DNA of 64,000 nucleotides from Xenoacremonium recifei. Taxonomy: Eukaryota > Ascomycota > Sordariomycetes > Hypocreales > Nectriaceae. The notes below the pieces were generated by a model. That model was not told the origin of the DNA and ran no database searches. It was given only the letters and a program-made list of their open reading frames with translations. The position numbers and the translations under genes are program-made. This document shows, piece by piece, positions 31,044 to 41,169 of this stretch; positions within the stretch are counted from its first letter, which is position 1, and every line of letters begins with the position of its first letter. Where the stretch lies: NCBI GenBank assembly GCA_012184525.1, contig WOFQ01000026.1, positions 248,001 to 312,000 of the forward strand, written 5' to 3'.

Positions 31044-31540
31044 ATGGGCGGCGGAGATCACGGCTACCGCTCGGTTGCTTACTTTGTCAACTGGTTTGTC
31101 GCATCTGTGCCTGGTCAATTCAGATGCTAACATTATCACAGGGCCATCTACGCCCGGAAGCACCGGCCGCAGGATCTCCCCGTGGAGAATCTCACTCACA
31201 TCCTCTATGCCTTTGCCAACGTCCGCAGCGACAGCGGTGAGGTGTAAGTTTTAGCCCTCATTCCATCTTAGATCGCACATTAACTCCCCTCCAGCCACCT
31301 TACCGACGGATGGGCCGATACCGATATCCACTGGGACGGCGACTCCTGGAACGACGTCGGCACCAACCTCTACGGGTGCCTCAAACAGCTCAACCTGCTG
31401 AAGCGCCGCAACCGCAACCTCAAGGTGCTGCTCTCCATCGGCGGCTGGACCTACAGCGCCAACTTCAAGGGTCCAGCTAGCACTCCCCAAGGTCGCGCGA
31501 CCTTTGCTCGCTCCTCCGTCGAACTGCTCAAGCAGCTGGG

Positions 31541-31573
<33 letters not shown>

Positions 31574-32342
31574 TCAGAACGCCGATGAAGCCCGCAACTA
31601 TGTCGAGCTGTTGGGTGCCGTGCGCGCTGAGCTGGACGCCTATGCCCACACTTTGAGCCAGCCGCATCACTTCGAGCTGACGGTTGCTTGTCCCGCTGGC
31701 GCGCAGAACTACCAGAAGCTGGAAATTGCTGCCATGGACCGCCTTCTAGACTTCTGGAACCTCATGGCGTATGATTACGCCGGATCGTGGGACGGGACGG
31801 CTGGCCACCAGGCCAATTTGTATCCCTCGCGCGACAACCCAACTGCCACGCCATTCTCGACCGCCGCAGCCGTAGAGCATTATGTGCGCTGTGGTGTGGC
31901 GCCGCATAAGATAGTGATGGGCATGCCGCTGTATGGCCGGGCCTTTGAGAACACGGACGGGTTGGGGAAGCCGTACCAGGGCGTTGGGCAGGGCACGTGG
32001 GAGCAGGGCGTGTACGACTACAAGAAGCTACCGCTGGAGGGTTCTCAGGAAGTCTACGATGAGGCCTGCTGTGCGAGCTATTGTTACCATCCAGGGCAGC
32101 GCACCCTGGTGTCGTATGATTCGCCGAGGGCGGCAAAGGCCAAGGTTGAGTTCATTCGCCACAAAGGATTGGGAGGTGCTATGTGGTGGGAGAGCAGTGC
32201 GGACATGGATGGTGAGAGGAATTTGATTGGCACGGTCGTTGGTGAGTTGGGAGGGAAGGGAAACTTGCTGAGGAGGGAGAATTGTCTGGAGTATCCTGCG
32301 ACCAAGTACGACAACCTCAGGGCTGGGTTTCCCAATAATTGA
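31044..32342 (+). CDS. GH18 chitinase
   Basis: Three exons: 31044-31093, 31142-31243 and 31295-32342, introns 48 and 51 nt; 399 residues. It begins MGGGDHGYRSVAYFVNW, the first strand of the GH18 barrel. SIGGW is at 98-102 and the catalytic motif FDGIDIDWEYP has Glu142 as acid/base. NLMAYDYAGSW, MGMPLYGRAF and GAMWWESSAD complete the substrate cleft, and the insertion domain between barrel strands marks it as a processive-type (class V, bacterial-like) chitinase. It hydrolyses beta-1,4-GlcNAc links in chitin. No signal peptide is present from this start, as in some intracellular or autolytic chitinases; an upstream hydrophobic stretch in frame leaves room for a membrane anchor. No chitin-binding module is present. 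Confidence 0.92.
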
Positions 32343-32691
32343 TTAGCGAAGCACTAAGTCCTGTGCTCCAATCTGTTAGGCGGAGTAGTGAAAGAGAGGA
32401 TTTGTGGTAGTACTTTATCAGGGGAATGTCTACGAAATCATAGTCTGTACGACCTAGTATAAAATGGTCAAACACAAGCACCGGATTACCACGGTTTCGA
32501 ACATTCTGTTTAGAGGGATGACCCTCTACAGAACTCTGCGCGTTGTTCCCTCTCTCTTGCTTTGAAATTGGATCATTGCAGTCACAAAGTCCATAGTACC
32601 CATGTACATAAATGTTCCAGTTCAAAACTAGATGCTTAACTTACACAAACAGCTAATCCACCTTGCCATTCTTCTCGTCCAGGGGAATTGA
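32343..32691. other. intergenic, convergent 3' regions
   Basis: A 349-base space between the chitinase and Nudix genes. Nothing notable is seen. Confidence 0.4.
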
Positions 32692-33701
32692 TCATACAAA
32701 GAACAAATCATGTCTTCGGTGCAACCGCGCACAAACTTCCATGAGCCGTGGTTCATTTTCGAAATTGACAATGCCGTGACGAATGAAGTGAGCAAGATAC
32801 GTAAGCGTCCGATTCGGTGCGAACTCGCCGCGCATCATGGCTTCCTGCACCTCAGATAAGGTCATCAGATTGAAGTCCTCCACCTCTCCATCATTGGGTC
32901 TAGGGATCGTGTCTACAGGTAAGTCCATCTCGAATACAAACTGGCAGTGATGCTGGCAACCAGGACTGTCATCGTTAAGTGTTGACATGGAGTAGGTCAA
33001 GGGGCCGCAAGATCGGATGTGAGCGCGTGTGAATTCAGGGGAGATGCCCGTCTCCTCGTGTACCTCTCGGACCATACCTTCAAGCGGACTCTCGCCAGAG
33101 CGTAAGTTACCAGCAACGAAATTGTCCAGCATGCCAGGAAAATTCGATTTTGAGAACGCGCGACGAGGTACCCAATACAGGTACTCGCGCCTGCCATCAT
33201 CTCTCACACACACCATGTAGCCTGTGAGATGCACGCCGTAGCTCACCACACCGAACACACCGACGCCGCAGAGGTCGAGATCGAGAATGTGCCGTCCATC
33301 ACGAGCGTATACGGGGGCGGATTCGCCCTTGTACTTGCGTACCACTACGCCCTGCCTGACGTTCTGGCGGAGGCTCTTCTCGACAAGGCGGCTCCGGTCA
33401 TCATGAGTGTCATCAGCGCCGGTGAGCGTCACGATGCGCTTCTTGTAGTCGACCGTCCAGATGGAGCAATCCCAGATCATGCGATCCACGGCGGACTTGT
33501 GTATGTAACCAAGCGGCTCGTCGAGACCTTTGACGGTAAAGTAGTAGAAGTCTTCCATGTGCTTTTTGTAGGCAGCGGGATCGTGATGGAAGTATGGCCA
33601 TCTTCGTTAAAGCGTTAGCAGGCTGTCGGAATGTAAAGGAGTCCTCACTGCACGTACGTGTCTACCTTGTCCAGCAAGGCCAACGCGGAAAATTCTACCA
33701 T
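32692..33701 (-). CDS. Nudix hydrolase with DUF4743-like N-terminus
   Basis: Two exons, 33701..33658 (44 nt) and 33601..32692, with a 56-nt intron (GTACGT...GCTAAC...GAAG); 317 residues. The short first exon supplies the MVEFSALALLDKVDT segment, which runs into WPYFHHDPAAYKKH, matching the start of this family (as in the N-terminal part of fission yeast Tnr3). The Nudix box is near residues 179-201, with GNLRSGESPLEGMVREVHEE spacing and a following TG. Relatives hydrolyse oxidised thiamine diphosphate or similar nucleoside diphosphate-linked compounds; this copy lacks the thiamine pyrophosphokinase part. The second ATG (33558) would truncate the conserved N-terminus. Confidence 0.87.
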
Positions 33702-34667
33702 TCTGGATGAGTGAAGCAGCTGGAGCGGCTCGTCGTGGCTTAAGGGTGATTTGAGGCGGCAACAGACTACGCGCAGAAAAGACGCCGCTTAAAGATCTTT
33801 TGGATTCAGAAGTGATTCTGAGGTTGGCGACTAGGGGACAGACCTAGCAGCGGGCAAGGTGGCTTTTATACTTCGCGATGCAGTAGACAACCCGTGATCA
33901 ATAACTAGGTCTCCCTATTCTGCTGCCACGTCCCTGGCCAATCACCGTCAACATTTTGAAGGCATTGTTCAGGGGCTGATTCACCACGGGCTTTCACCCT
34001 GTGAGCTGAATCATGCACACGGCCGATCCAATCAATTGCCAGCCGATAGGGTTGCGCAGGCCATTGGCGTAAGACACAACCTAAGGGGTTCAATCGTTGT
34101 TCGACATTGACGAGCGACAGATCTTTATCGTACAGGGATTCAGCGCACGAATTTCGACTGAATATGAGTCAACTCTAAACCCAATGTAAGCCCATGCGCC
34201 GATTCTGAATCTATCCAGGTATACCCAAATATACTCATATTCTACGCTGACTGGCGAGTGAGAAGGTCATGGAAGAGCTCTGATGGATGAATGGCCAATG
34301 AAACCACGTGATGCCCTGGGCCTGTGGTTGGTGCCTAATCTCAACCTGCTGAGTAGTGAATCCAGTCACGATTGTTCCTTTCTAAGCGCTGTCGGATTTC
34401 AGTGGCTTGAACTCGGAATTTCATATTTCTTGTCAGTACTTTCCAGAGATTAAAGATGTCCTCGTACCTCTGGGACATGTTCGCCAAAGCGTGGCACTTT
34501 CGAGTTCCCACCTTCAGACTAGATCAGCTTCTACCAGTCCCCAAGGCTTACACCATCTCCTTCGGGTTCTGGTTACGTGTTGCCTCCACGGAGACTGATA
34601 TCCAAATTGCTTCCCCAGCAATGGTGCGTGCTCACACCATCGTTAGACAAATTTCCATAGTTACTGA
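33702..34667. other. divergent promoter region, Nudix / HET
   Basis: A 966-base gap. A 103-codon frame at 34456-34767 overlaps the start of the HET gene in another frame and has no family pattern. No RNA gene or repeat is seen. Confidence 0.4.
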
Positions 34668-35651
34668 ATGGTTGAACAGCAAGACGCTGCAGTCCAGTAT
34701 TCTCCGCTTCATGAAAATGAAATCCGTCTGTTTCTCCTACATCCCGGTTCCGATAACGATGTCGTAGGGGGCCACATAGAATGCCATGAGCTAGGGTCGG
34801 TACGCAAGTCATTCGAGGCTTTGTCCTATGTATGGGGTGGAACGGACGACAGCAGAACCATCTTGGTTGATGATACCTCTGTCTCGGTCACCAAATCGCT
34901 GGAAGCCGCCCTCCGCCGTTTACGATTTGAAGACCGCCCTAGACTACTGTGGATCGACTATATATGCATCAATCAACGCGATGTTGAAGAACGCAATTGC
35001 CAGGTTGCTAAGATGGGGCTCATATATGAGTTTGCCGCAGCCGTTTTGATATGGCTGGGTGAAGCAACACCTGACACCTCTATTGGGTTTAAGGTCTTTG
35101 ACTACTTTGTAAACGAGTCACGACCACAGCCTCGTCCAATTTGGCAAGATTGTTCGTCATCTGCCATAAAGACAGGCCTCTTGGACATCATGAACCGGCC
35201 ATGGTTCCAGAGAATGTGGGTAGTCCAAGAAGTTGGAAGGTCAGGAAATGCAACTATGATCTGTGGACAACACGAAATAAAATGGGAGTCGCATGATTGC
35301 ACGGCAGTGCGGCGGTTCCAGAGAATGATCAAATACGCCGAGCTGTTACCACAATGGGAACAGATGGGGCTTGGAACGGTCAATATGCAACCTCTCCTGG
35401 ATATGTTGGACCTCCAGCTTGGAAATCAGCTTGATAGAAGTTGGGGAGATACCATGCGCAGGGCCCCCGACCTTCTCGATGTCGCATATAGTATGCGACA
35501 CAAATTATGTACGGATCCCCGGGACAAATTGTTCGGTATATTTGGACTTGTCGATCAGTCGTGGAGCTTTGTGGACTCCGAGTTCAAACCAGATTACAAC
35601 ATGACGGTTGAGCAGATGTATGAGATTTTAGCAAGAATTTCCTTCACATAG
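34668..35651 (+). CDS. short HET-domain protein, probably 3'-truncated
   Basis: Single exon, 327 residues. The HET domain is intact at the front: FEALSYVWGGTDD, LLWIDYICINQRDVEERN, QVAKMGLIYEFAAAVLIWLGEA and NRPWFQRMWVVQEV. It continues through TDPRDKLFGIFGLVD and stops at YEILARISFT, where relatives usually run on for 200-300 residues. Just past the stop, another frame reads LHIEILGDGDNLELFYW, which looks like the natural continuation after a frameshift, but it too ends within about 25 codons. Only 264 bases separate it from NOP56. It may be a decaying allele, or a short HET protein with the death domain only. Function as in other HET proteins if active. Confidence 0.75.
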   Translation: MVEQQDAAVQYSPLHENEIRLFLLHPGSDNDVVGGHIECHELGSVRKSFEALSYVWGGTDDSRTILVDDTSVSVTKSLEAALRRLRFEDRPRLLWIDYICINQRDVEERNCQVAKMGLIYEFAAAVLIWLGEATPDTSIGFKVFDYFVNESRPQPRPIWQDCSSSAIKTGLLDIMNRPWFQRMWVVQEVGRSGNATMICGQHEIKWESHDCTAVRRFQRMIKYAELLPQWEQMGLGTVNMQPLLDMLDLQLGNQLDRSWGDTMRRAPDLLDVAYSMRHKLCTDPRDKLFGIFGLVDQSWSFVDSEFKPDYNMTVEQMYEILARISFT

Positions 35652-35915
35652 AAATATTGGGAGATGGTGATAATCTTGAACTCTTCTATTGGCTGGTATT
35701 CTCACCGTCGCTGTCATGAAGGATGCACGTGACTCCCATCTTGCCCCACCAAGACAGAGCCAGCCATTCGGACGTGGCCCGTGCGCCAGCTTTGAGCTCG
35801 CCAGAAATTTTCCACCCGGAAAAAAAGTGCAAAAAACTTCCAGCCAGAATTCGAGCAACCATCTCGAAATCGCAAACCTCCTCCAATTGCGACGCAGGCC
35901 GGGCCCGAAACCACC

Positions 35916-37572
35916 ATGTCGCACATCGACTACGCCCTTTACGAGTCCCCCGTGGGCTATGCCCTCTTCAAGGTGGTGCATCAGCAGGATGCCGTGGGGT
36001 TGAAGTTGAAGGAGACGCAGGCCGCTGGCAACGATCTCTCCAAGTTTGGCAAGATGGTCAAGCTGGCCAATTTCAGTCCTTTCCGGTCCGTAGCCACAGG
36101 GATGGCCTTTAGTTAGGAATTGGAAGTGCTAATTACTACTGCAGAGGCCATGTCGAGGCTCTCGAGAACATCAACCTCGTCTCTGAGGGCATCGTGTCCG
36201 ACTACCTCAAGTCCGTCCTCGAGCTCAACCTCCCCCAGACCAGCGGCAAGAAGAGCAAGGTCGTGCTGGGCGTCTCCGAGAAGAACCTGGCGGGTGCGAT
36301 CAAGGCCGCTTTCCCGGGCATCGAGTGCGAGACCGCCGACACGTCCGACATTGTGGGAGACGTCATCCGAGGCATTCGACTGCACGCCGACAAGCTGCTG
36401 AAGGACTTGAAGCCCGGCGATGTTGAGAAGGCCGGTCTGGGAATGGGCCACGCCTACTCCCGCGCCAAGGTCAAGTTCAGCGTCACCAAGAACGACAACC
36501 ACATCATCCAGGCCAGCGCCACCATCGACTTCCAGGACAAGGGCGTGAACCAGTTCTTCATGCGCGTACGGGAGTGGTACGGCTGGCATTTCCCTGAGCT
36601 GGTCAAGATTGTGTCCGACAACTTGACCTATGCTAAGCTGGTTCTGGTCATTGGCGACAAGAAGTCCCTGAACGACGACCGACTCCACGACATTGCCGCC
36701 GTGGTGGGCGAGGATGGCGACAAGGCTCAGGCCATCATTGATGCGGCCAAGGTCTCCATGGGTCTGGATATCTCCGCCGCCGATCTTGAGATCGTCCTTG
36801 GCTTCGCTGAGGCCGTTGTCAAGCAGGCTGAGAACCGAAAGTCGACCTCTCTCTACCTCGAGAAGAAGATGTCGCAGGTTGCACCCAACCTGCAGACCCT
36901 GATCGGCACTCCGGTCGCTGCTCGCCTCATCTCCCACGCCGGCTCCCTCACCAACCTCTCCAAGTACCCTGCCTCTACACTCCAAATTCTCGGTGCCGAG
37001 AAGGCCCTCTTCCGTGCCCTCAAGAGCAAGAGCAACACCCCCAAGTACGGTCTCATCTACCACAGCAGCTTCATCGGCAAGGCTGGTACCCGAAACAAGG
37101 GCCGCATCTCCCGATACCTCGCCAACAAGTGCAGCATGGCCAGCCGTATCGACAACTTCTCGGAGGAGCCTTCTACCCGTTTCGGTGAGGCCTTGAGGCA
37201 ACAGGTTGAGGACCGGTTAGAGTTCTACGCCACCGGCAAGAAGCCCGCCAAGAACGCCGATGTCATGGTACGTTGATTCCCTTGTCTCTTCAATTGAACA
37301 CATGCTAACAAGTACAACAGAAGTCTGTCATGGACATCATTGACGACGGTGCCGACGAGGACGAGGAGATGGCCGACATCCCCGAGCCTGAGTCCGCCAA
37401 GAAGTCCAAGAAGGAGAAGAAGGAAAAGAAAGACAAGAAGGACAAGAAAGAGAAGAAGGAGAAGAAGCGCAAGCGAGATGAGGAGGAGGAGGAGGAGGCT
37501 CCCGCGCCCGTCGTAGACGGCGAGAAGAAGAAGAAGAAGAAGAGAAAGTCAAAGGCCGCGGATGACGAGTAG
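35916..37572 (+). CDS. NOP56: box C/D snoRNP core protein Nop56
   Basis: Three exons: 35916-36085, 36145-37267 and 37321-37572, introns 59 and 53 nt; 514 residues. The N-terminal domain starts YALYESPVGYALFK, which with KLANFSPFRGHVEALENIN identifies Nop56 rather than Nop58. The coiled-coil segment and the Nop domain follow, with GLGHAYSRAKVKFSVTKNDN, VREWYGWHFPEL, the snoRNA-binding LISHAGSLTNLSKYPASTLQ and GAEKALFRALK, and RGRISRYLANKCSMASRIDN. The last exon gives a Lys/Glu repeat tail typical of nucleolar proteins. It pairs with Nop58 and fibrillarin to guide 2'-O-methylation of rRNA and is essential for ribosome assembly. It lies near two cytosolic ribosomal protein genes. Confidence 0.96.
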
Positions 37573-38628
37573 AGCTCTCCCGATCGCGCGATAGCCAGCA
37601 CGGCTTGTCGCTCGAAGACGGCCGTTGCTGAACCGCCGCACACGACGGAATACCGGGCGGTGCTCCGAGTTCGACAAGAGACAACATCAGTCTCTTCTCC
37701 GTCGAACCCATCCGTGAGTCTGCAACCCGCCGACAACAACGTCGACGAGGTTAGCAGTCCACCACAAGAACCCGTCTCCTCCTCCTCAGCCGACTCACCG
37801 CCCACCGAGTCGGCGGCGCGGCATTGGGCAACGGCTAGACGAAGGTCTCACGGGCCTTGTACAATTGCTTGAGCACGGGGAGTTTCTGGGATCTTTCTTT
37901 CTTTTTTTGGTTTTGGGCGTTGGAGGGCATACGGTCTTGAGACGTGTTTATACATACTGGGGGGCTTCATACCCGCGAGTTGAATTGAAATGGCAGTAAA
38001 AGTTCATATTAACGTCTGTCTGTGTAATTATGTGACATGCGATTGCACTGAAGTATTTTCTACCAATAGACATTATCATTGAATAGCAATGCAGGCAGTA
38101 AATCTAGCAGTCTTGAGCTCTGACGTTTGGACCCATCAGGGCAAGGCGGCTCGCGATGGACGCTTTGGCCGCGCACAAGGCTGGGGAAATGATGGCAGAT
38201 CTAGACGAAAAAATTTGCTTGCAAATTAAGGCATCAATAGAATTGGTTATCACCTGAAAATGTTTGATCAGCTTGAAGAGAGAGCGAATATTGCTTCATG
38301 GCAGCCCTCGCTCTCAAGCAAAGCTTGTGTCTGGTGGAGCAGAGCTTGCAGAAATTTACAACTGGAGCTTCTCCCGGTCGCGACCAACTGAGCATCACAA
38401 TCGATGAAATTCGAGACTCGCACGCAAAATTCACATCAAGGCAACGGGACATTGTGTTTTGTTCATCAAGTGGTCGTCTCAACCAAGCATGCATTACTAG
38501 AAGCCATCCTCCAATGTGCTTTATATGCTACATCAACGCCTTTTTCCGGCTCCTCAAATGGTTCCCAGCCGTCCATCAAAAACCGTTCCCATGTGCATCA
38601 GAATCCTCCGGGTTCCGCGTGAATGCAT
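37573..38628. other. intergenic, convergent 3' regions
   Basis: About 1.06 kb between NOP56 and the ubiquitin-eS31 gene, both ending toward it. A T-rich tract lies near 37895-37915. Frames such as 37305-37805 on the minus strand are mirror images of the Lys-rich NOP56 tail. I see no further gene. Confidence 0.4.
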
Positions 38629-39142
38629 TTATTGCTTGTCGAAGACGTAGGTGAGGTGGCATCGGCCGCAGTACTGGCGGTCCTGCATGGCAGCCATGAA
38701 GACACCGGCGCCGCACTGGATACAGGTTAGAGAGAGCTGAGAAAATGAGACAGGGAAAGAAACTCACGGTGTCGCTGGGGCACTCGCGTCGAAGGCGCTC
38801 AATCTTGCCGTCCGAGTCCACCTTGTAGTACTTGAGGACGGCCAGCTTGGTCTTCTTGCGCTTGTGCTTGATCTTCTTGGGGGTGGTGTAGACCTTCTTC
38901 TTGCGCTTCTTGGCACCACCACGCAGGCGCAGCACCAGGTGGAGGGTGCTCTCCTTCTGGATGTTGTAGTCGGAGAGGGTTCGGCCGTCCTCGAGCTGCT
39001 TGCCGGCGAAGATCAATCGCTGCTGGTCCGGGGGAATGCCCTCCTTGTCCTGGATCTTGGACTTGACATTGTCGATGGTGTCGGAAGACTCCACCTCAAG
39101 GGTGATCGTCTTCCCCGTGAGGGTCTTGACGAAAATCTGCAT
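38629..39142 (-). CDS. RPS31: ubiquitin-ribosomal protein eS31 fusion
   Basis: Two coding exons, 39142..38768 and 38715..38629, with a 52-nt intron (GTGAGT...CCAG); 153 residues. Residues 1-76 are ubiquitin ([20 protein letters not shown] to LRLRGG) and 77-153 are the small-subunit protein eS31 (S27a), with a basic [20 protein letters not shown] stretch and a zinc motif: ECPSDTCGAG, then YCGRCH. The fusion is cleaved after Gly76 to free both parts. A probable 173-nt leader intron (39148-39320, GTACGT...TCTAAC...CTAG) precedes the ATG, as is common in fungal ribosomal genes. It faces away from the eS26 gene across one promoter. Confidence 0.97.
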
Positions 39143-39663
39143 CTTGCCTAGCTGAGCATGTTAGACTTGGGTTCCGACAGAAAGGGCTCTGCATGCGCCC
39201 GGCGATGGAGGAGGAGGATTGGCGACTCGCAAAGGAGCGCCGAGAGGAAAAGCTCATGTTGAAAGGCAATGAAGCCCTCAGCATGGCCGTGATGGAGTTT
39301 GCAGCATCTTTCAGACGTACCTCGACAATAATACTATTGCCTTCCTAAGCAATCCTCAGATGGTGCTGATGAAGAAAGAGGTCGCTTTTCTGGTGGAGTG
39401 GCGCCCGTCTTGAGAAAATTCCCAGGTGGCGGGCCAGGGTGGGGTCACCTGACCTAGGGTTTTCGCAGCGACATGCCCTCTCGCAGCAAAGATTCCAAAC
39501 AGTGGGGGCGGGCGCCGCACTCACAAGCCCTACTCGCGCATCGACTGGCTGCCCGCGAATCCACCAAGACACACATTTCAGTAAGTCCTGCTCCGGCTCT
39601 TCTCTCTCTCTTCTTCTTCCTCCTTACTTGTCGTGTATTAACCCATAGCAGAATACCGCCAAA
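39143..39663. promoter_or_regulatory. divergent ribosomal-protein promoter with two leader introns
   Basis: A 521-base region between ubiquitin-eS31 and eS26. It contains one likely leader intron on each side: minus-strand 39148-39320 and plus-strand 39581-39648 (GTAAGT...ATTAAC...ATAG). The core between them is GC-rich and carries the telobox. Coordinated expression is inferred from the layout. Confidence 0.6.
39455..39461 (-). promoter_or_regulatory. telobox (AACCCTA) in ribosomal promoter
   Basis: TAGGGTT on the plus strand is the reverse of AACCCTA, the telobox known from ribosomal protein promoters of fungi and plants. It sits near the middle of the divergent promoter, between the two leader introns. 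Confidence 0.5.
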
Positions 39664-40372
39664 ATGGTCAAGAAGAGAAAGAACAAGTACGACTCCCTCC
39701 CTCCCTTCCATCCTGACACCACGCCGCTGCCGACTCTCGACGACGATGTTCCTCGCCGAGCAGAGATCTCGAGCACGGCGCTCCCCGTCTTCAACGCCTA
39801 GACATGATATCACGGACATGTGCTGACAATTCTCCTCCAGCGGCCGAAACAAGAAGGGCCGCGGCCACGTCAAGCCCATCCGATGCAGCAACTGCTCGCG
39901 ATGCACCCCCAAGGACAAGGCCATCAAGCGGTTCACCATCCGCAACATGGTCGAGTCTGCTGCTATTCGTATGTTTGTCTCAATTGCCTGCGTCGCAGAC
40001 TGCTAACTCGCCACAGGTGACATCTCGGATGCCTCCGTCTTCGCGGAGTACACCGTACCCAAGATGTACCTGAAGCTGCAGTACTGTGTCTCTTGCGCCA
40101 TCCACGGCAAGATTGTCCGGTACGTTGTCTTTCCCGGGAGTGTGACAACTGCGCCTTGGTGTATGTGCTTCAGATGAGCCTTGGTCGTACTTTTGGATAC
40201 ACTCCCCCTTCTCTTCCTCTCCAGGATTCCTCGAGAGGTACGTCGTGACAGAAATACTGACAGTACTCACAGAGTTCGATCTCGCGTCGGTCGCCGCAAC
40301 CGCGCTCCTCCCCCCCGTGTCCGCTACAACAAGGACGGCAAGAAGATCGTTCCCACCACCCCCAAGGCTTAA
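39664..40372 (+). CDS. RPS26: 40S ribosomal protein eS26
   Basis: Four exons: 39664-39686, 39841-39968, 40017-40119 and 40273-40372, introns 154, 48 and 153 nt; 117 residues. It starts MVKKRKNNGRNKKGRGHVKP, has zinc-binding CSNC (23-26) and CVSC (74-77), then DISDASVFAEYTVPKMYLK and a basic Pro-rich tail (RVRSRVGRRNRAPPPRVRYN). This is full length for fungi. eS26 lies at the mRNA exit channel of the 40S subunit. The tiny 23-nt first coding exon and the leader intron (39581-39648) are typical of fungal ribosomal protein genes. Confidence 0.96.
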
Positions 40373-41169
40373 GCATCTTCCTTAAGAAAAATGAAAAGCA
40401 TGGCTGGGTTGGTTCTGGGTTCGGGTCGCATGGAGTCGGGTTATTTTGACGTCGGATTAAAAAACCGGATGGAATGAATGATCATATGGGATTTATGAAA
40501 CTAGCAGATTCCACAAAATGCAATCAGACTGCATGCGCTGCTTGGGGCGTTGTCTTTGTTCACACTGTGCTTCGAATTTTGTGATGTGGCGATGTTGATG
40601 GTTGGCCCTGAATGCCGTGCGTTACTGTTCCAATTGTAGTTGCATGCCTGTTGCCCCCTTTTGTCACGAACTGTGGCTCTTTCCCATGTAACCATTGTTG
40701 CGCTGATCTTCGCCTTTGTTTTCTTGAGCTGTGGTGGTGTATTGTTCAACACCGCATATCCATGAATGCTAACTAAATCTGTGTGGTTTGCGCCATCATA
40801 TGAAGATGAGATTGAGATCGCACGGCAACCTCAAGCAGACAAATGACTCTGTGAATTGACCTATATTTATTCTTCCTTAGCTAAGGTCATGTCTTTTTCA
40901 ACGTCTTAAAGTTTGATACGTTTTCGAAATACCGCGTTGATGGAAGGGTGGTTAGAATCTCGAATTTCATCACTTACGGCTTGCAAAAATAATCATGCAG
41001 TGAATTGTACTTTCACATCCAACCACTCACACCTCTTCGAAGCCCAAAAAAAGGTGCACAGAAATAACTAATTCATTTCTCACGATCATTGCATTTATTA
41101 TTGCCGTCTACACTTCTCCTCGACCAAGTTCCCCCAAACATTGCCCCCCCCCCTTACCCTACACGCCCC
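40373..41169. other. intergenic, convergent 3' regions
   Basis: About 800 bases between eS26 and the large secreted protein. C-rich (C9) and A-rich short runs occur near 41045-41150. No coding or RNA gene is seen. Confidence 0.4.

Noticed and set aside
36113..37201. A 362-codon frame on the minus strand inside NOP56
   Set aside because: It is a mirror of a strongly conserved NOP56 exon; its Val/Gly/Leu-rich product is an artefact of codon bias on the other strand.
37305..37805. A 166-codon Ser/Phe-rich frame on the minus strand
   Set aside because: It is the complement of the Lys/Glu repeat tail of NOP56.
40120..40272. Possible box C/D snoRNA in eS26 intron 3
   Set aside because: A CTGA and an AGATGA are about 85 bases apart, but box C is imperfect and no closing stem is visible.
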